50,812 nt of DNA, taken from DATLGB01 sp038258425. Its GTDB lineage: Bacteria; Actinomycetota; Thermoleophilia; Solirubrobacterales; Solirubrobacteraceae. Below, in pieces: positions 1 to 7,099 of the stretch. Position numbers and translations under genes: made by a program. The first letter of the stretch is position 1. Every line of letters begins with the position of its first letter. The stretch covers positions 1-50,812 of the forward strand of contig JBBSPV010000027.1 in NCBI GenBank assembly GCA_038258425.1. Reading direction: 5' to 3'. Below the pieces are notes generated by a model that did no database searches, was not told the DNA's origin, and was given only the letters and a program-made list of their open reading frames with translations.

Positions 1-362
1 CCGCCGGTACCGGCGCCGCCGGTGCCCGCGCCGCCGGCGCCGCCCAGGGCGCCGCCTCCGGCCGGAGCCGTGCCCGTACCGGCGCCCGGGCCCCCACCGC
101 CGAGCGTCGCGGTCGCGCTCGGCGTGGAGCCGCCGGCGTCGGCGCGCGCCCCGGAGGATCCGAAGCCACCGCCTCCGGCCGTGCCCCCGCCGACGCCCGC
201 CTGGGCGAGCGGCGCCTGCTGCGACGGACGGCCGGCCACGTCGGAGCCGGGCCATCCGCGGAAGTCGATGAACGGGTGCAGCAGGATGCCGACGAGGACC
301 GGGACGACCACGGCCCATCCGACGATGTTCAACACCGCCAGCGTCTTGAGCTTCCTGCTCAC
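1..362 (-). CDS. N-terminal part of a Gly/Ala-rich membrane-anchored protein (truncated by window edge)
   Basis: Read on the minus strand from a GTG at 362, the frame stays open to the window edge (120 codons). It starts with a short basic stretch (MSRKLKTLA) and then a hydrophobic segment at about residues 8-30, a likely single transmembrane anchor. A short linker follows, and from about residue 55 a Gly/Ala/Thr-rich low-complexity region with GGAG and GTGG-like units. I do not recognise a family and the C-terminus is not in the window. It diverges from hrcA across a 173-bp gap. The basic-then-hydrophobic start argues for a real gene. The long plus-strand frame over the same bases is Pro/Arg-rich and is probably its shadow. 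Confidence 0.55.
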   Translation of the reverse strand, partial: MSRKLKTLAVLNIVGWAVVVPVLVGILLHPFIDFRGWPGSDVAGRPSQQAPLAQAGVGGGTAGGGGFGSSGARADAGGSTPSATATLGGGGPGAGTGTAPAGGGALGGAGGAGTGGAGTG

Positions 363-438
363 GTGTGGGTCAACCCTTGATGGATCATGGTCACGGTCCG
401 TCGCAACCCTGTCGCCGGCGTTCAGCCGTCCGCACGGG

Positions 439-462
439 GAGCACGGCAACTCGTCGAGTGTA
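439..462. promoter_or_regulatory. candidate degenerate CIRCE (HrcA operator)
   Basis: AGCAC at 440-444 and GAGTG at 456-460 are separated by 11 bases, exactly the spacing of those two blocks in the CIRCE consensus (TTAGCACTC-N9-GAGTGCTAA). The outer bases of both arms do not match, so dyad symmetry is poor. The site lies about 75-95 bp upstream of hrcA. HrcA normally represses its own operon through CIRCE, which is why a partial match is worth noting; chance is quite possible. Confidence 0.2.
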
Positions 463-521
463 TCTAGGCAATCGGCCGGACCCTCCCGGAACTTGAGCCC
501 TGACTCCGGAATGGCCCAGCG

Positions 522-527
522 TACACT
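522..527 (+). promoter_or_regulatory. -10 element (TACACT) of hrcA, near-leaderless
   Basis: TACACT fits the TANNNT -10 pattern and ends 8 bases before the hrcA GTG. The predicted transcription start is therefore at or next to the start codon, and no Shine-Dalgarno sequence fits between them. A TTG-containing -35 at 493-498 is 23 bases away, too far to be a normal partner. Confidence 0.5.
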
Positions 528-535
528 CGTACGCC

Positions 536-1555
536 GTGCTGACCCCCCGCCAACAGCTGCTGTTGCGCAAGGTCGTGGACTCCTACGCGACGGAGGGTCA
601 GCCCGTGGGTTCCAAGGCCCTCGCCGCGTCCGAGGAGGTCGTCTGCGGGCCCTCGACCGTGCGCCACGAGCTCGCCGTCCTCGAGGAGGAGGGGCTGCTC
701 GCGCACCCGCACACCTCCGCCGGCCGGGTGCCCACGGACGCCGGCCACCGGTACTTCGTCGACCACCTGATGCCCGCCCCGACGCCCCTGCGCCGCGACA
801 CCCTCGAGCTCTCGCTCGTCCGACGGGAGGTCGACGAGGCGATGCGCGCGGCCACGGAGACGCTCTCCCAGCTCACCAACCTGCTGGCCATCGTCTCCGC
901 GCCACCCATCGGGACCACGACGGTCCGCCACGTCGAGGTCCTGCTCCTGCAGCCCCAGGTGCTGATGGTCGTCGTCATCACCTCCACGGGCGGCGTCTCC
1001 AAGCGTGTCTTCACCTACGAGCAGCCCGTCGACCCCGGCTTGGCCGGCTGGGCGGCGTCCTATCTCAACGAGCAGCTCGCGGGCCGCGGGCTCGGCGCCC
1101 GCACCCTGCGCGCGCGCTTGGACGACCGCAGCCTCGGCGGCGCCGAGCGCGGCTTCGTCGCGGGCCTGCTCCCGGCCTTCACGGCCCTCGAGGACACCGC
1201 ACAGGACTCCCTCTACGTCGACGGCGCCCACCGCCTGCTCGCGGAGGGCCGCCTGGCCGATCTGTCGCAGCTGCACGAGCTGATGGAGGTCCTGGAGCGC
1301 CGCGCGTCCCTGCTCGCAGCTCTGCAGCAGGCGCTCGACCAGCGCGAGGTCTACGTGCGCATCGGCGCGGAGAACGACCTACCGGCGCTGCGGGGCCTGT
1401 CGCTCGTCGCCGCCAACTACGGCCTGCCGGAGCGCAACCTCGGCACGGTCTCGATCATCGGTCCCACCCGCATGGACTACCGCGAGGTCATCGCGACCGT
1501 GCGGGCGGCGGCCGGCCAGCTCTCGGCCTTCGTGGAGGACGTGTGGGCGCAGTGA
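536..1555 (+). CDS. hrcA: heat-inducible transcription repressor HrcA
   Basis: 339 residues, normal HrcA length. The N-terminal winged helix-turn-helix is clear: LTPRQQLLLRKVV at the start, then PSTVRHELAVLEEEGLL and HTSAGRVPT across residues 39-67. GAF-like and dimerisation parts follow. In the family, HrcA binds CIRCE operators and represses chaperone genes until heat stress. Here it heads an operon with dnaJ, whose GTG overlaps the hrcA stop (GTGA at 1552-1555). The GTG at 536 is chosen because the winged helix begins immediately and a -10 hexamer sits just upstream. grpE and dnaK are not in this cluster. Confidence 0.96.
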   Translation: MLTPRQQLLLRKVVDSYATEGQPVGSKALAASEEVVCGPSTVRHELAVLEEEGLLAHPHTSAGRVPTDAGHRYFVDHLMPAPTPLRRDTLELSLVRREVDEAMRAATETLSQLTNLLAIVSAPPIGTTTVRHVEVLLLQPQVLMVVVITSTGGVSKRVFTYEQPVDPGLAGWAASYLNEQLAGRGLGARTLRARLDDRSLGGAERGFVAGLLPAFTALEDTAQDSLYVDGAHRLLAEGRLADLSQLHELMEVLERRASLLAALQQALDQREVYVRIGAENDLPALRGLSLVAANYGLPERNLGTVSIIGPTRMDYREVIATVRAAAGQLSAFVEDVWAQ

Positions 1556-2685
1556 AGCGCGACTACTACGAGGTGCTCGGGCTCGACCGGGGCGCCGGCG
1601 ACGCCGACATCAAGCGGGCGTTCCGGCGTCTCGCGCGCGAGGCGCACCCGGACGCCAACCCGGACGATCCGGAAGCCGAGGACCGCTTCAAGGAGCTCGC
1701 GGAGGCCTACGAGGTGCTCTCGGACAGCGACAAGCGCCAGGTCTACGACGTGCACGGCCACGATGGCCTGCGCTCCGGTGGCTACCAGCCCCCGACCGAC
1801 TTCGGCAATCTCGGCGACCTGCTCGGCTCGATCTTCGGCGGCGGCTTCGAGTCCGTCTTCGGGGGCGGCGGCCGCGGCGGTCCCGCGGGCCCGGCGCAGG
1901 GTCAGGACGTCGGGGTGGCGCTCGAGATCGACCTCGCGGAGGCCGCCCACGGCGTCGCCGAGGAGGTCACCTACGAGGTGGTGGCCACCTGCGAGCACTG
2001 CCGCGGCAACGGCGCCGAGCCGGGCACGCCGATCGTGACCTGCGAGACGTGCGGCGGCGCGGGGCAGGTCCAGCAGGTCTCGCGCACGCCGTTCGGCCAG
2101 ATGGTGCGCGCGGGCATGTGCCCGACCTGCCAGGGCGCCGGCAAGGTGCCCGAGCGGCCGTGCCACGTGTGCGCCGGCGCCGGCCGGGTCGCGGAGGAGC
2201 GCACGGTGGCGGTCGACGTCCCCGCCGGCATCGCCGACGGCCAGCGCATCCGCGTCTCCGGCCGCGGGCACGCGGGCGAGCGCGGCGGCCCGCCCGGCGA
2301 CCTGTTCGTGCTCGTGCGCGTGCAGGAGGACGAGCGCTTCGTCCGCGACGGCGACGACCTCGTGACGGTGCTCGCGGTGCCGGCGCCACTCGCCGCCCTG
2401 GGCGCGACGCTCGACGTCCCCACCCTCGACGGCCCGCAGCCGCTCGAGGTCCCGGCCGGCACGCAGCCCGGCGAGGTGCTCCGCGTCCGCGGGGCGGGGA
2501 TGCCACCCCTGCGCCGCGGCCGCCAGGGCGACCTGCGCGTCGTGGTCGACGTCGCGGTGCCGCGCAAGCTCGACAAGGCCCAGCGCCGGCTCATGCGCGA
2601 GCTCGCCGACTCCATCGACGACGACGCCTACGCGGACGACGATGGTGTGCTCGGCAAGCTGCGCCGCCTCACCCGCCACCGCTGA
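1552..2685 (+). CDS. dnaJ: molecular chaperone DnaJ (type I Hsp40)
   Basis: 377 residues from a GTG that overlaps the hrcA stop. The J domain begins at residue 3 (RDYYEVLG) with the DnaK-activating HPD at 32-34. A Gly/Phe-rich region spans about 85-110. Four CxxCxGxG zinc-binding repeats lie at 147-154, 164-171, 190-197 and 204-211. The two C-terminal substrate-binding beta domains complete a standard type I DnaJ. It delivers unfolded clients to DnaK and stimulates its ATPase. The overlap with hrcA implies translational coupling and shared heat-shock control. The hrcA-dnaJ pair with dnaK elsewhere is the usual arrangement for the second DnaJ of actinobacteria. Confidence 0.97.
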   Translation: MKRDYYEVLGLDRGAGDADIKRAFRRLAREAHPDANPDDPEAEDRFKELAEAYEVLSDSDKRQVYDVHGHDGLRSGGYQPPTDFGNLGDLLGSIFGGGFESVFGGGGRGGPAGPAQGQDVGVALEIDLAEAAHGVAEEVTYEVVATCEHCRGNGAEPGTPIVTCETCGGAGQVQQVSRTPFGQMVRAGMCPTCQGAGKVPERPCHVCAGAGRVAEERTVAVDVPAGIADGQRIRVSGRGHAGERGGPPGDLFVLVRVQEDERFVRDGDDLVTVLAVPAPLAALGATLDVPTLDGPQPLEVPAGTQPGEVLRVRGAGMPPLRRGRQGDLRVVVDVAVPRKLDKAQRRLMRELADSIDDDAYADDDGVLGKLRRLTRHR

Positions 2686-2687
2686 GG

Positions 2688-2717
2688 GGCGGCCGGGCGT
2701 GCTGGGGCAGGGCCGCC
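2688..2717 (+). terminator. hairpin after dnaJ
   Basis: Inverted repeat GGCGGCC (2688-2694) and GGCCGCC (2711-2717), seven perfect pairs with a 16-base loop, starting three bases after the dnaJ stop. There is no T tract, so it is a GC-type hairpin that may terminate or attenuate transcription into prmA. Confidence 0.3.
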
Positions 2718-2736
2718 GGCGGGCGGTCGCGGCCGG

Positions 2737-3570
2737 ATGATCCGGCTCGCCGTCCACGTCGGCCGCGACGAGGCCGGCGTCGTGCTCGCCGAGCTGCTCG
2801 AGCTCTCGCCGGGGGGCGTGGAGGAGGTCCAGGGGCCCGACGGCCTCGAGTACGTCCTCTACGGCGCGCCGGGGGAGCTGCCGGCGCTGCCCGAGCTCGA
2901 GGCGATCGGGGCCGGCGGGGACCGCGTGCGCGTCACGAGCCTGCAGGTGCCCGACGACTGGGACGAGCGCTGGAAGGCCTGGCACGTGCCCGTGGAGCTC
3001 ACGGGCCGCGCGGGGCGGCTGCGCGTGCGCCCGCCCTGGGAGCCGCCGCTGGCCGAGGCCGGGCTGCTCGAGCTCGTCGTCGACCCGGGCCAGGCGTTCG
3101 GCACGGGCGCCCACGCGACGACCCGGCTGTGCCTGGAGCTGCTGCTGGACCGGCCGCCGGGCGCGGCGCCGGGCGCATTCGCCGACTGGGGCTGCGGCAC
3201 CGGGGTCCTCGCGGTGGCGGCCGCGCGGCTCGGCTACGCGCCGGTGGTGGCCGTCGACCACGACCCGCTGGCCGTGGCGGCGACGCGCGAGAACGCCCGG
3301 GTCAACGGCGTCGTCCTGCGGGCGGAGCGGGCCGACCTGCGCGACGGGCCGCTGCCGCAGGCTCCGACGGTCTGCGCGAACCTCCTGCGCCCGCTGCTGC
3401 TGGAGGTCGCGCGCCGGCTCGAGGCGCCGCCGCAGCGGCTGATCGCCTCGGGTCTGCTGCGCGAGGAGGGGGACGAGGTCGCCGCCGCCTTCGCGCCCCA
3501 CGGGCTCGTCGAGACGGACCGGCGCCACGCCGCCGAGTGGTGCGCGTTGGGGCTGTCCACCGCTGGGTAG
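2737..3570 (+). CDS. prmA: ribosomal protein L11 methyltransferase-like protein PrmA
   Basis: 277 residues, near the family's usual 290-300. Class I SAM-dependent methyltransferase: the PrmA signature QAFGTGAHATTRL begins at residue 119, the SAM-binding loop DWGCGTG at 150-156, and the catalytic-region Asn-Leu-Leu (NLLRP) at 215. PrmA trimethylates lysines of ribosomal protein L11 in the cytoplasm. It lies 51 bp after dnaJ, the order dnaJ-prmA also known from Firmicutes. The TAG stop at 3568-3570 is also the first half of the probable -10 of ndh. The N-terminal L11-recognition domain looks short, so the exact substrate is inferred. Confidence 0.88.
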   Translation: MIRLAVHVGRDEAGVVLAELLELSPGGVEEVQGPDGLEYVLYGAPGELPALPELEAIGAGGDRVRVTSLQVPDDWDERWKAWHVPVELTGRAGRLRVRPPWEPPLAEAGLLELVVDPGQAFGTGAHATTRLCLELLLDRPPGAAPGAFADWGCGTGVLAVAAARLGYAPVVAVDHDPLAVAATRENARVNGVVLRAERADLRDGPLPQAPTVCANLLRPLLLEVARRLEAPPQRLIASGLLREEGDEVAAAFAPHGLVETDRRHAAEWCALGLSTAG

Positions 3571-3573
3571 CGT
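3568..3573 (+). promoter_or_regulatory. -10 element (TAGCGT) of ndh overlapping the prmA stop codon
   Basis: TAGCGT ends six bases before the ndh ATG at 3580; its first three bases are the prmA stop codon. There is no ribosome-binding site between, as expected for a leaderless mRNA. Confidence 0.5.
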
Positions 3574-3579
3574 TGCGCC

Positions 3580-4971
3580 ATGCCCTGGAACGTCGTGATC
3601 CTCGGGGGTGGCTACGGCGGCTACACCGCCGCGCACCGGCTCGAAAAGCTCCTCCCGTCCCAGTCGGCGCGCGTCACGCTGATCTCGGACCAGAACTTCA
3701 TGCTCAACACCACGCTGCTGCCCGGCGCCTCCGGCGGCACGCTGGAGCCGCGTCACGTCGTGGTGCCCCTGCGCGAGGAGCTGCACGACACCCACATCCG
3801 GCTCGGCCGGGTAACGGGCCACGACCGCGAGGCTCGCCGCGTCACCTACGCGCCGGCCGAGGGAGAGGAGGAGCACGTCGTCTACGACCACCTCGTCGTC
3901 GCGCTCGGCTCGACCTCCAAGACGCTGCCGGTGCCCGGCCTGTCCGAGCACGCCATGGGCTTCAAGACGATCTCGGAGGCGATCGCCCTGCGCAACCGCC
4001 TCATCTCCTGCATGGAGCGCGCCGAGGCCGAGGACGACCTCCAGCACCGGCTGGCGCTGCTGAGCTTCGTCTTCGTCGGCGGCGGCTACGCCGGCCTGGA
4101 GGGCCTGGCCGAGCTCCAGGACCTCGCGAGCGACCTCGTCGAGCGCTACCCGCGCTGCAAGAATACCGGGATGCGCTTCGTGCTCATCGAGGCGCGTGAC
4201 CGGGTCATGGGCGAGATCAGCGCCGGCCTGGCCGAGTTCGCCGCGGACGAGCTGCGCCGGCGCGGCCTGGAGATCCGCACCAACACCCAGGTGGCGCGCA
4301 TCGAGGCCGACGTGGTCACGCTCAAGGGCGGCGAGCGGATCCCCTGCCGCACCGTCTGCTGGACGGCGGGCGTCACGCCCGTGCCGGTCGTGCGGGCGCT
4401 CGGCCTCGAGCTGCAGCAGGACGGGCGGATCGTCACCGACCGCTGCTGCCGCGTTCCGGGGGCCGAGGGCGTGTGGGCCATCGGCGACGCGGCGGCGATC
4501 CCGGACCCGGCGCGCCCCGGCCAGCCCAGCCCGCCGACCGCCCAGCACGCCCTGCGCCAGGGCAAGACCGTCGCGCGCAACGTCGCCCGCGCGCTCGCCG
4601 GCCGGCCGCCCAAGCCGTTCACCTACAAGACGCTCGGGGTGTTCGTCGACATGGGCCGCCACCAGGCCGTGGCCGAGACGCTGAAGATCAAGTGGCGCGG
4701 CTTTCCCGCCTGGTTCCTCGCCCGCACCTACCACCTCTCGCAGATGCCGGGCTACAAGCGCCGCCTGCGCATCACCCTCGACTGGACCGTCGACCTCGTG
4801 TTCAGCCGCGACGGCACCGAGCTGGGTCAGCTCGGCCACCCGCCGCGGCTCGAGGACATGCCGACGGGGTCACCCTCGAGCGGGGCCGGGGACGAGGCCC
4901 GCGGCGAGGAACGCGGGGGCTTCGCCGGCGTTGCACTCGACGACGGACCGGGCCCGCAGGCAGGTTCGTAG
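3580..4971 (+). CDS. ndh: type II NADH dehydrogenase (NDH-2), FAD-dependent
   Basis: 463 residues. The FAD-binding Rossmann fold starts at once (VVILGGGYGGYTAA, GGGYGG at 9-14). A second nucleotide-binding motif FVGGGYAGLEG at about 166-174 would hold NADH, and WAIGDAA with Asp303 is the C-terminal FAD-contact motif. The C-terminal segment GFPAWFLARTYHL with its basic and hydrophobic residues resembles the membrane-attachment region of NDH-2. The enzyme moves electrons from NADH to menaquinone without pumping protons. It has its own -10. The last 34 codons are a low-complexity tail that overlaps the end of the convergent DUF192 gene by 102 bp. A related pyridine nucleotide-disulphide oxidoreductase role cannot be excluded. 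Confidence 0.9.
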   Translation: MPWNVVILGGGYGGYTAAHRLEKLLPSQSARVTLISDQNFMLNTTLLPGASGGTLEPRHVVVPLREELHDTHIRLGRVTGHDREARRVTYAPAEGEEEHVVYDHLVVALGSTSKTLPVPGLSEHAMGFKTISEAIALRNRLISCMERAEAEDDLQHRLALLSFVFVGGGYAGLEGLAELQDLASDLVERYPRCKNTGMRFVLIEARDRVMGEISAGLAEFAADELRRRGLEIRTNTQVARIEADVVTLKGGERIPCRTVCWTAGVTPVPVVRALGLELQQDGRIVTDRCCRVPGAEGVWAIGDAAAIPDPARPGQPSPPTAQHALRQGKTVARNVARALAGRPPKPFTYKTLGVFVDMGRHQAVAETLKIKWRGFPAWFLARTYHLSQMPGYKRRLRITLDWTVDLVFSRDGTELGQLGHPPRLEDMPTGSPSSGAGDEARGEERGGFAGVALDDGPGPQAGS

Positions 4972-5229
4972 CCGCCGCGGGGGCACGTCGCGGTCCACGC
5001 GCACGGGCGCGCCGTCGGCCGCGAGCCAGATCAGGTCGAGCTCGAAGCGCATGCCGGCGGTGTGGACGCTGCGGCAGCGCGGGAGGTGCAGCGCCCGCCC
5101 GGCGGGGAGGACGGCCAGGCGGGCGAGCCCGCGGGCCCGGGCGCGGCGCGTGGCGGCCTCGGCCACGTGCAGGCCGCCGTCGAGCGCTCGGCCGGGCAGG
5201 CCGTCCAGCCGCGGGCAGGGCGCCGGCAT
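4870..5229 (-). CDS. DUF192 family protein
   Basis: About 119 residues from an ATG at 5229; an in-frame GTG at 5256 would add nine. The DUF192 core is recognisable: CRSVHTAGMRFELDLIWL, then a strand with DGAPVRVDRDVPPRR, then SVVECNAGEA. DUF192 proteins are small beta-rich proteins of uncertain function, often secreted, but no signal peptide is visible here. Its 3' end overlaps the ndh 3' end by 102 bp on the opposite strand. Upstream it diverges from yqeY. The start is uncertain because neither candidate has a clear ribosome-binding site or -10. Confidence 0.75.
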   Translation of the reverse strand: MPAPCPRLDGLPGRALDGGLHVAEAATRRARARGLARLAVLPAGRALHLPRCRSVHTAGMRFELDLIWLAADGAPVRVDRDVPPRRLRTCLRARSVVECNAGEAPAFLAAGLVPGPARG

Positions 5230-5306
5230 CGCGCACCGATGGTCCCAGCCGGGCACGGCGGGCGCAACCGACCGCCGCCTCGGTCGTGGGCGTCGGCGAC
5301 GGCCTC

Positions 5307-5312
5307 TATCCT
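5307..5312 (+). promoter_or_regulatory. -10 element (TATCCT) of yqeY
   Basis: TATCCT ends ten bases before the TTG at 5323, leaving room for a leader of only a few bases. The same spacing occurs at polA, hisIE and the malic enzyme gene. Confidence 0.4.
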
Positions 5313-5322
5313 GGACGGAAGC

Positions 5323-5751
5323 TTGACCGTCGCCGAGCAGATCACGACCGACGTGCGCGCCGCCATGAAGGCGGGCGAGCGCGATCGCGTCGGCGCGCTG
5401 CGGCTGCTGCTGTCCGAGCTGCAGAAGGAGGCCAAGGCCGGCGGGGACGACGAGCAGGCCGTGCTGCGGCGCGAGCGCAAGCGCCGCCGGGAGGCCGAGG
5501 CGCAGTTCCGCGACGCCGGCCGCGAGGAGCTGGCCGCGCAGGAGGCCTCGGAGGCCGCGCTGATCGAGACCTACCTGCCCGCGGAGCTCTCCGACGCCGA
5601 GCTCGACGCGCTCGTGGCCGCCGCCGTCGGCGAGACGGGCGCCACCGGCCCGCGCGACACGGGCGCCGTCATCGGCCGCGTGATGGCCGCCTCGGGAGGC
5701 CGTGCGGACGGCCGCCGGGTCTCCGCCAAGGCCCGCGAGGCGCTGGCCTGA
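5323..5751 (+). CDS. yqeY: GatB/YqeY domain protein
   Basis: 142 residues from a TTG; family length is about 145-150. It matches YqeY throughout: MKAGERDRVGALRLLLSEL near the N-terminus, a charged helical middle with AQFRDAGREELAAQE, and EAALIETYLPAELSDAEL. The C-terminal half resembles the tRNA-binding tail of GatB, so a link to aminoacyl-tRNA amidation is proposed for the family but not established. The TTG is chosen because upstream codons are antisense to the DUF192 gene and a -10 lies ten bases before it. The stop overlaps the phoH ATG (TGATG). It heads the yqeY-phoH-ybeY-era run. Confidence 0.9.
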   Translation: MTVAEQITTDVRAAMKAGERDRVGALRLLLSELQKEAKAGGDDEQAVLRRERKRRREAEAQFRDAGREELAAQEASEAALIETYLPAELSDAELDALVAAAVGETGATGPRDTGAVIGRVMAASGGRADGRRVSAKAREALA

Positions 5752-6722
5752 TGCCGCGCCGCCAGCTCGAGGTCTCCAACGACACGGCCGCGGAGCTCGC
5801 GGGCTCCCAGGACCGGATCCTGCGCGAGCTCGAGGAGCGCCTGGACTGCGAGGTCTACCTGCGCGGCAACGTCGTGACGCTCGACGGCGAGCCGCAGGCC
5901 GTCGCGAGCGGCGCCGCGGTGGTGCGCGAGCTCTCCTCGCTCGTGGCGCGCGGGCACGCGCTCGGCCCCGCGACCCTGGATTCCGTGTCGCGCGTGCTCG
6001 ACCAGGGCGAGTCCACGAGCCAGGTCCTCGACGACGTGGTCTGGCGCCATCGCAACCTCCGCGTCGCCCCGAAGTCGGTCAACCAGAAGCACTACGTGGA
6101 CGCCATCCGCGAGAACACCGTGTGCTTCGGGATCGGGCCGGCCGGCACGGGCAAGACCTTCCTCGCCATCGCCATGGCCGTCGCCGCGCTCTCGCGGCGC
6201 GAGGTCAACCGGATCATCCTCACCCGCCCGGCCGTCGAGGCCGGGGAGCGGCTCGGCTTCCTGCCCGGCGACCTGATGGCCAAGATCGATCCGTACCTGC
6301 GCCCGCTCTTCGACGCGCTCAACGACATGCTCGACCCGGAGCGCGTCGCCGCGCACATGGAGAAGGGCGTGATCGAGGTCGCGCCGCTGGCCTTCATGCG
6401 CGGCCGCACGCTCAACGACTCCTTCGTGATCCTCGACGAGGCCCAGAACACCTCGCCGGAGCAGATGAAGATGTTCCTCACCCGGCTCGGCTTCGGGTCG
6501 CGCATGGTCGTCAACGGCGACGTGTCGCAGATCGATCTGCCGCGTGATCAGCGCTCGGGGCTCGTCGAGGTCGGCGAGGTCCTCACCGGCGTGGACGGCG
6601 TCGGGGTCGTGCACTTCGGCACGGACGACGTCGTGCGCCACAAGATCGTCCAGCGGATCGTCCAGGCCTACGCCGACCACGCGGAGCGCTCCGCGCCCGA
6701 CATCCGCGCCGCCCGCGGCTGA
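5751..6722 (+). CDS. phoH: PhoH-like ATPase
   Basis: 323 residues. P-loop GPAGTGKT at 129-136, Walker B VILDEAQN with Asp229-Glu230, and the family motifs RPAVEAGERLGFLPGD, KIDPYLRPLFDAL and NGDVSQIDLP. PhoH is a cytoplasmic ATPase related to the helicase/RNase-associated PhoH2 proteins; its place next to ybeY and era points to RNA metabolism or ribosome maturation. The N-terminal 100 residues form the usual KH-like domain of the family. The start overlaps the yqeY stop by one base and the stop overlaps the ybeY ATG, so the three are probably co-translated. Confidence 0.95.
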   Translation: MPRRQLEVSNDTAAELAGSQDRILRELEERLDCEVYLRGNVVTLDGEPQAVASGAAVVRELSSLVARGHALGPATLDSVSRVLDQGESTSQVLDDVVWRHRNLRVAPKSVNQKHYVDAIRENTVCFGIGPAGTGKTFLAIAMAVAALSRREVNRIILTRPAVEAGERLGFLPGDLMAKIDPYLRPLFDALNDMLDPERVAAHMEKGVIEVAPLAFMRGRTLNDSFVILDEAQNTSPEQMKMFLTRLGFGSRMVVNGDVSQIDLPRDQRSGLVEVGEVLTGVDGVGVVHFGTDDVVRHKIVQRIVQAYADHAERSAPDIRAARG

Positions 6723-7099
6723 TGGTCGAGGTCGACGTCGTCGGCGACGCGCTGCCCATGCTGCGTGTGGAGGCCATCAGCGCGCTCACGCTCGCGTCCG
6801 CGGGCGTCGAGGACGGCCACCTCGCCGTGTCCTTCGTCGGCGCGGACCAGATCCGCGAGCTCAACCGCGAGCACCGCGACCTCGACGAGCCCACCGACGT
6901 CCTCTCCTTCCCGGTCGACGCGACCGACGAGGCGTACGGGCCGCGCGAGCTCGGCGACGTGCTCATCTGCCCCGAGCACACGGCCGACCTCGACGAGGCG
7001 GTCGTCCACGGCGTGTTGCACCTCGTGGGCATGGACCACGAGACCGACGACGGTGAGATGCTCGCGCTGCAGGCGCAGCTGGTGGCCTGGGTGCGATGA
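6722..7099 (+). CDS. ybeY: endoribonuclease / rRNA maturation factor YbeY (shortened)
   Basis: 125 residues, shorter than the usual 150-175. The metal-binding signature HGVLHLVGMDH is intact, with His96, His100 and His106, and the family motif DEPTDVLSFP is present at about 55-64. Between LGDVLIC and the histidine helix some 14 residues normally present (the segment with conserved Gly-His-Ser in other YbeY proteins) are missing. YbeY processes the 3' end of 16S rRNA and takes part in ribosome quality control. The start overlaps the phoH stop and the stop overlaps the era ATG (ATGA), as in the conserved phoH-ybeY-era order. Confidence 0.92.
   Translation: MVEVDVVGDALPMLRVEAISALTLASAGVEDGHLAVSFVGADQIRELNREHRDLDEPTDVLSFPVDATDEAYGPRELGDVLICPEHTADLDEAVVHGVLHLVGMDHETDDGEMLALQAQLVAWVR

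Noticed and set aside
22..1551. Upstream extension of the dnaJ frame to the window start
   Set aside because: The sequence before the J domain is Arg/Pro-rich and overlaps hrcA in another frame; the GTG at 1552 is the natural start.
1477..4839. 1120-codon minus-strand frame over hrcA-dnaJ-prmA-ndh
   Set aside because: Low-complexity Arg/Ala/Gly/Pro composition and fully antisense to well-supported genes; a GC-skew artefact.
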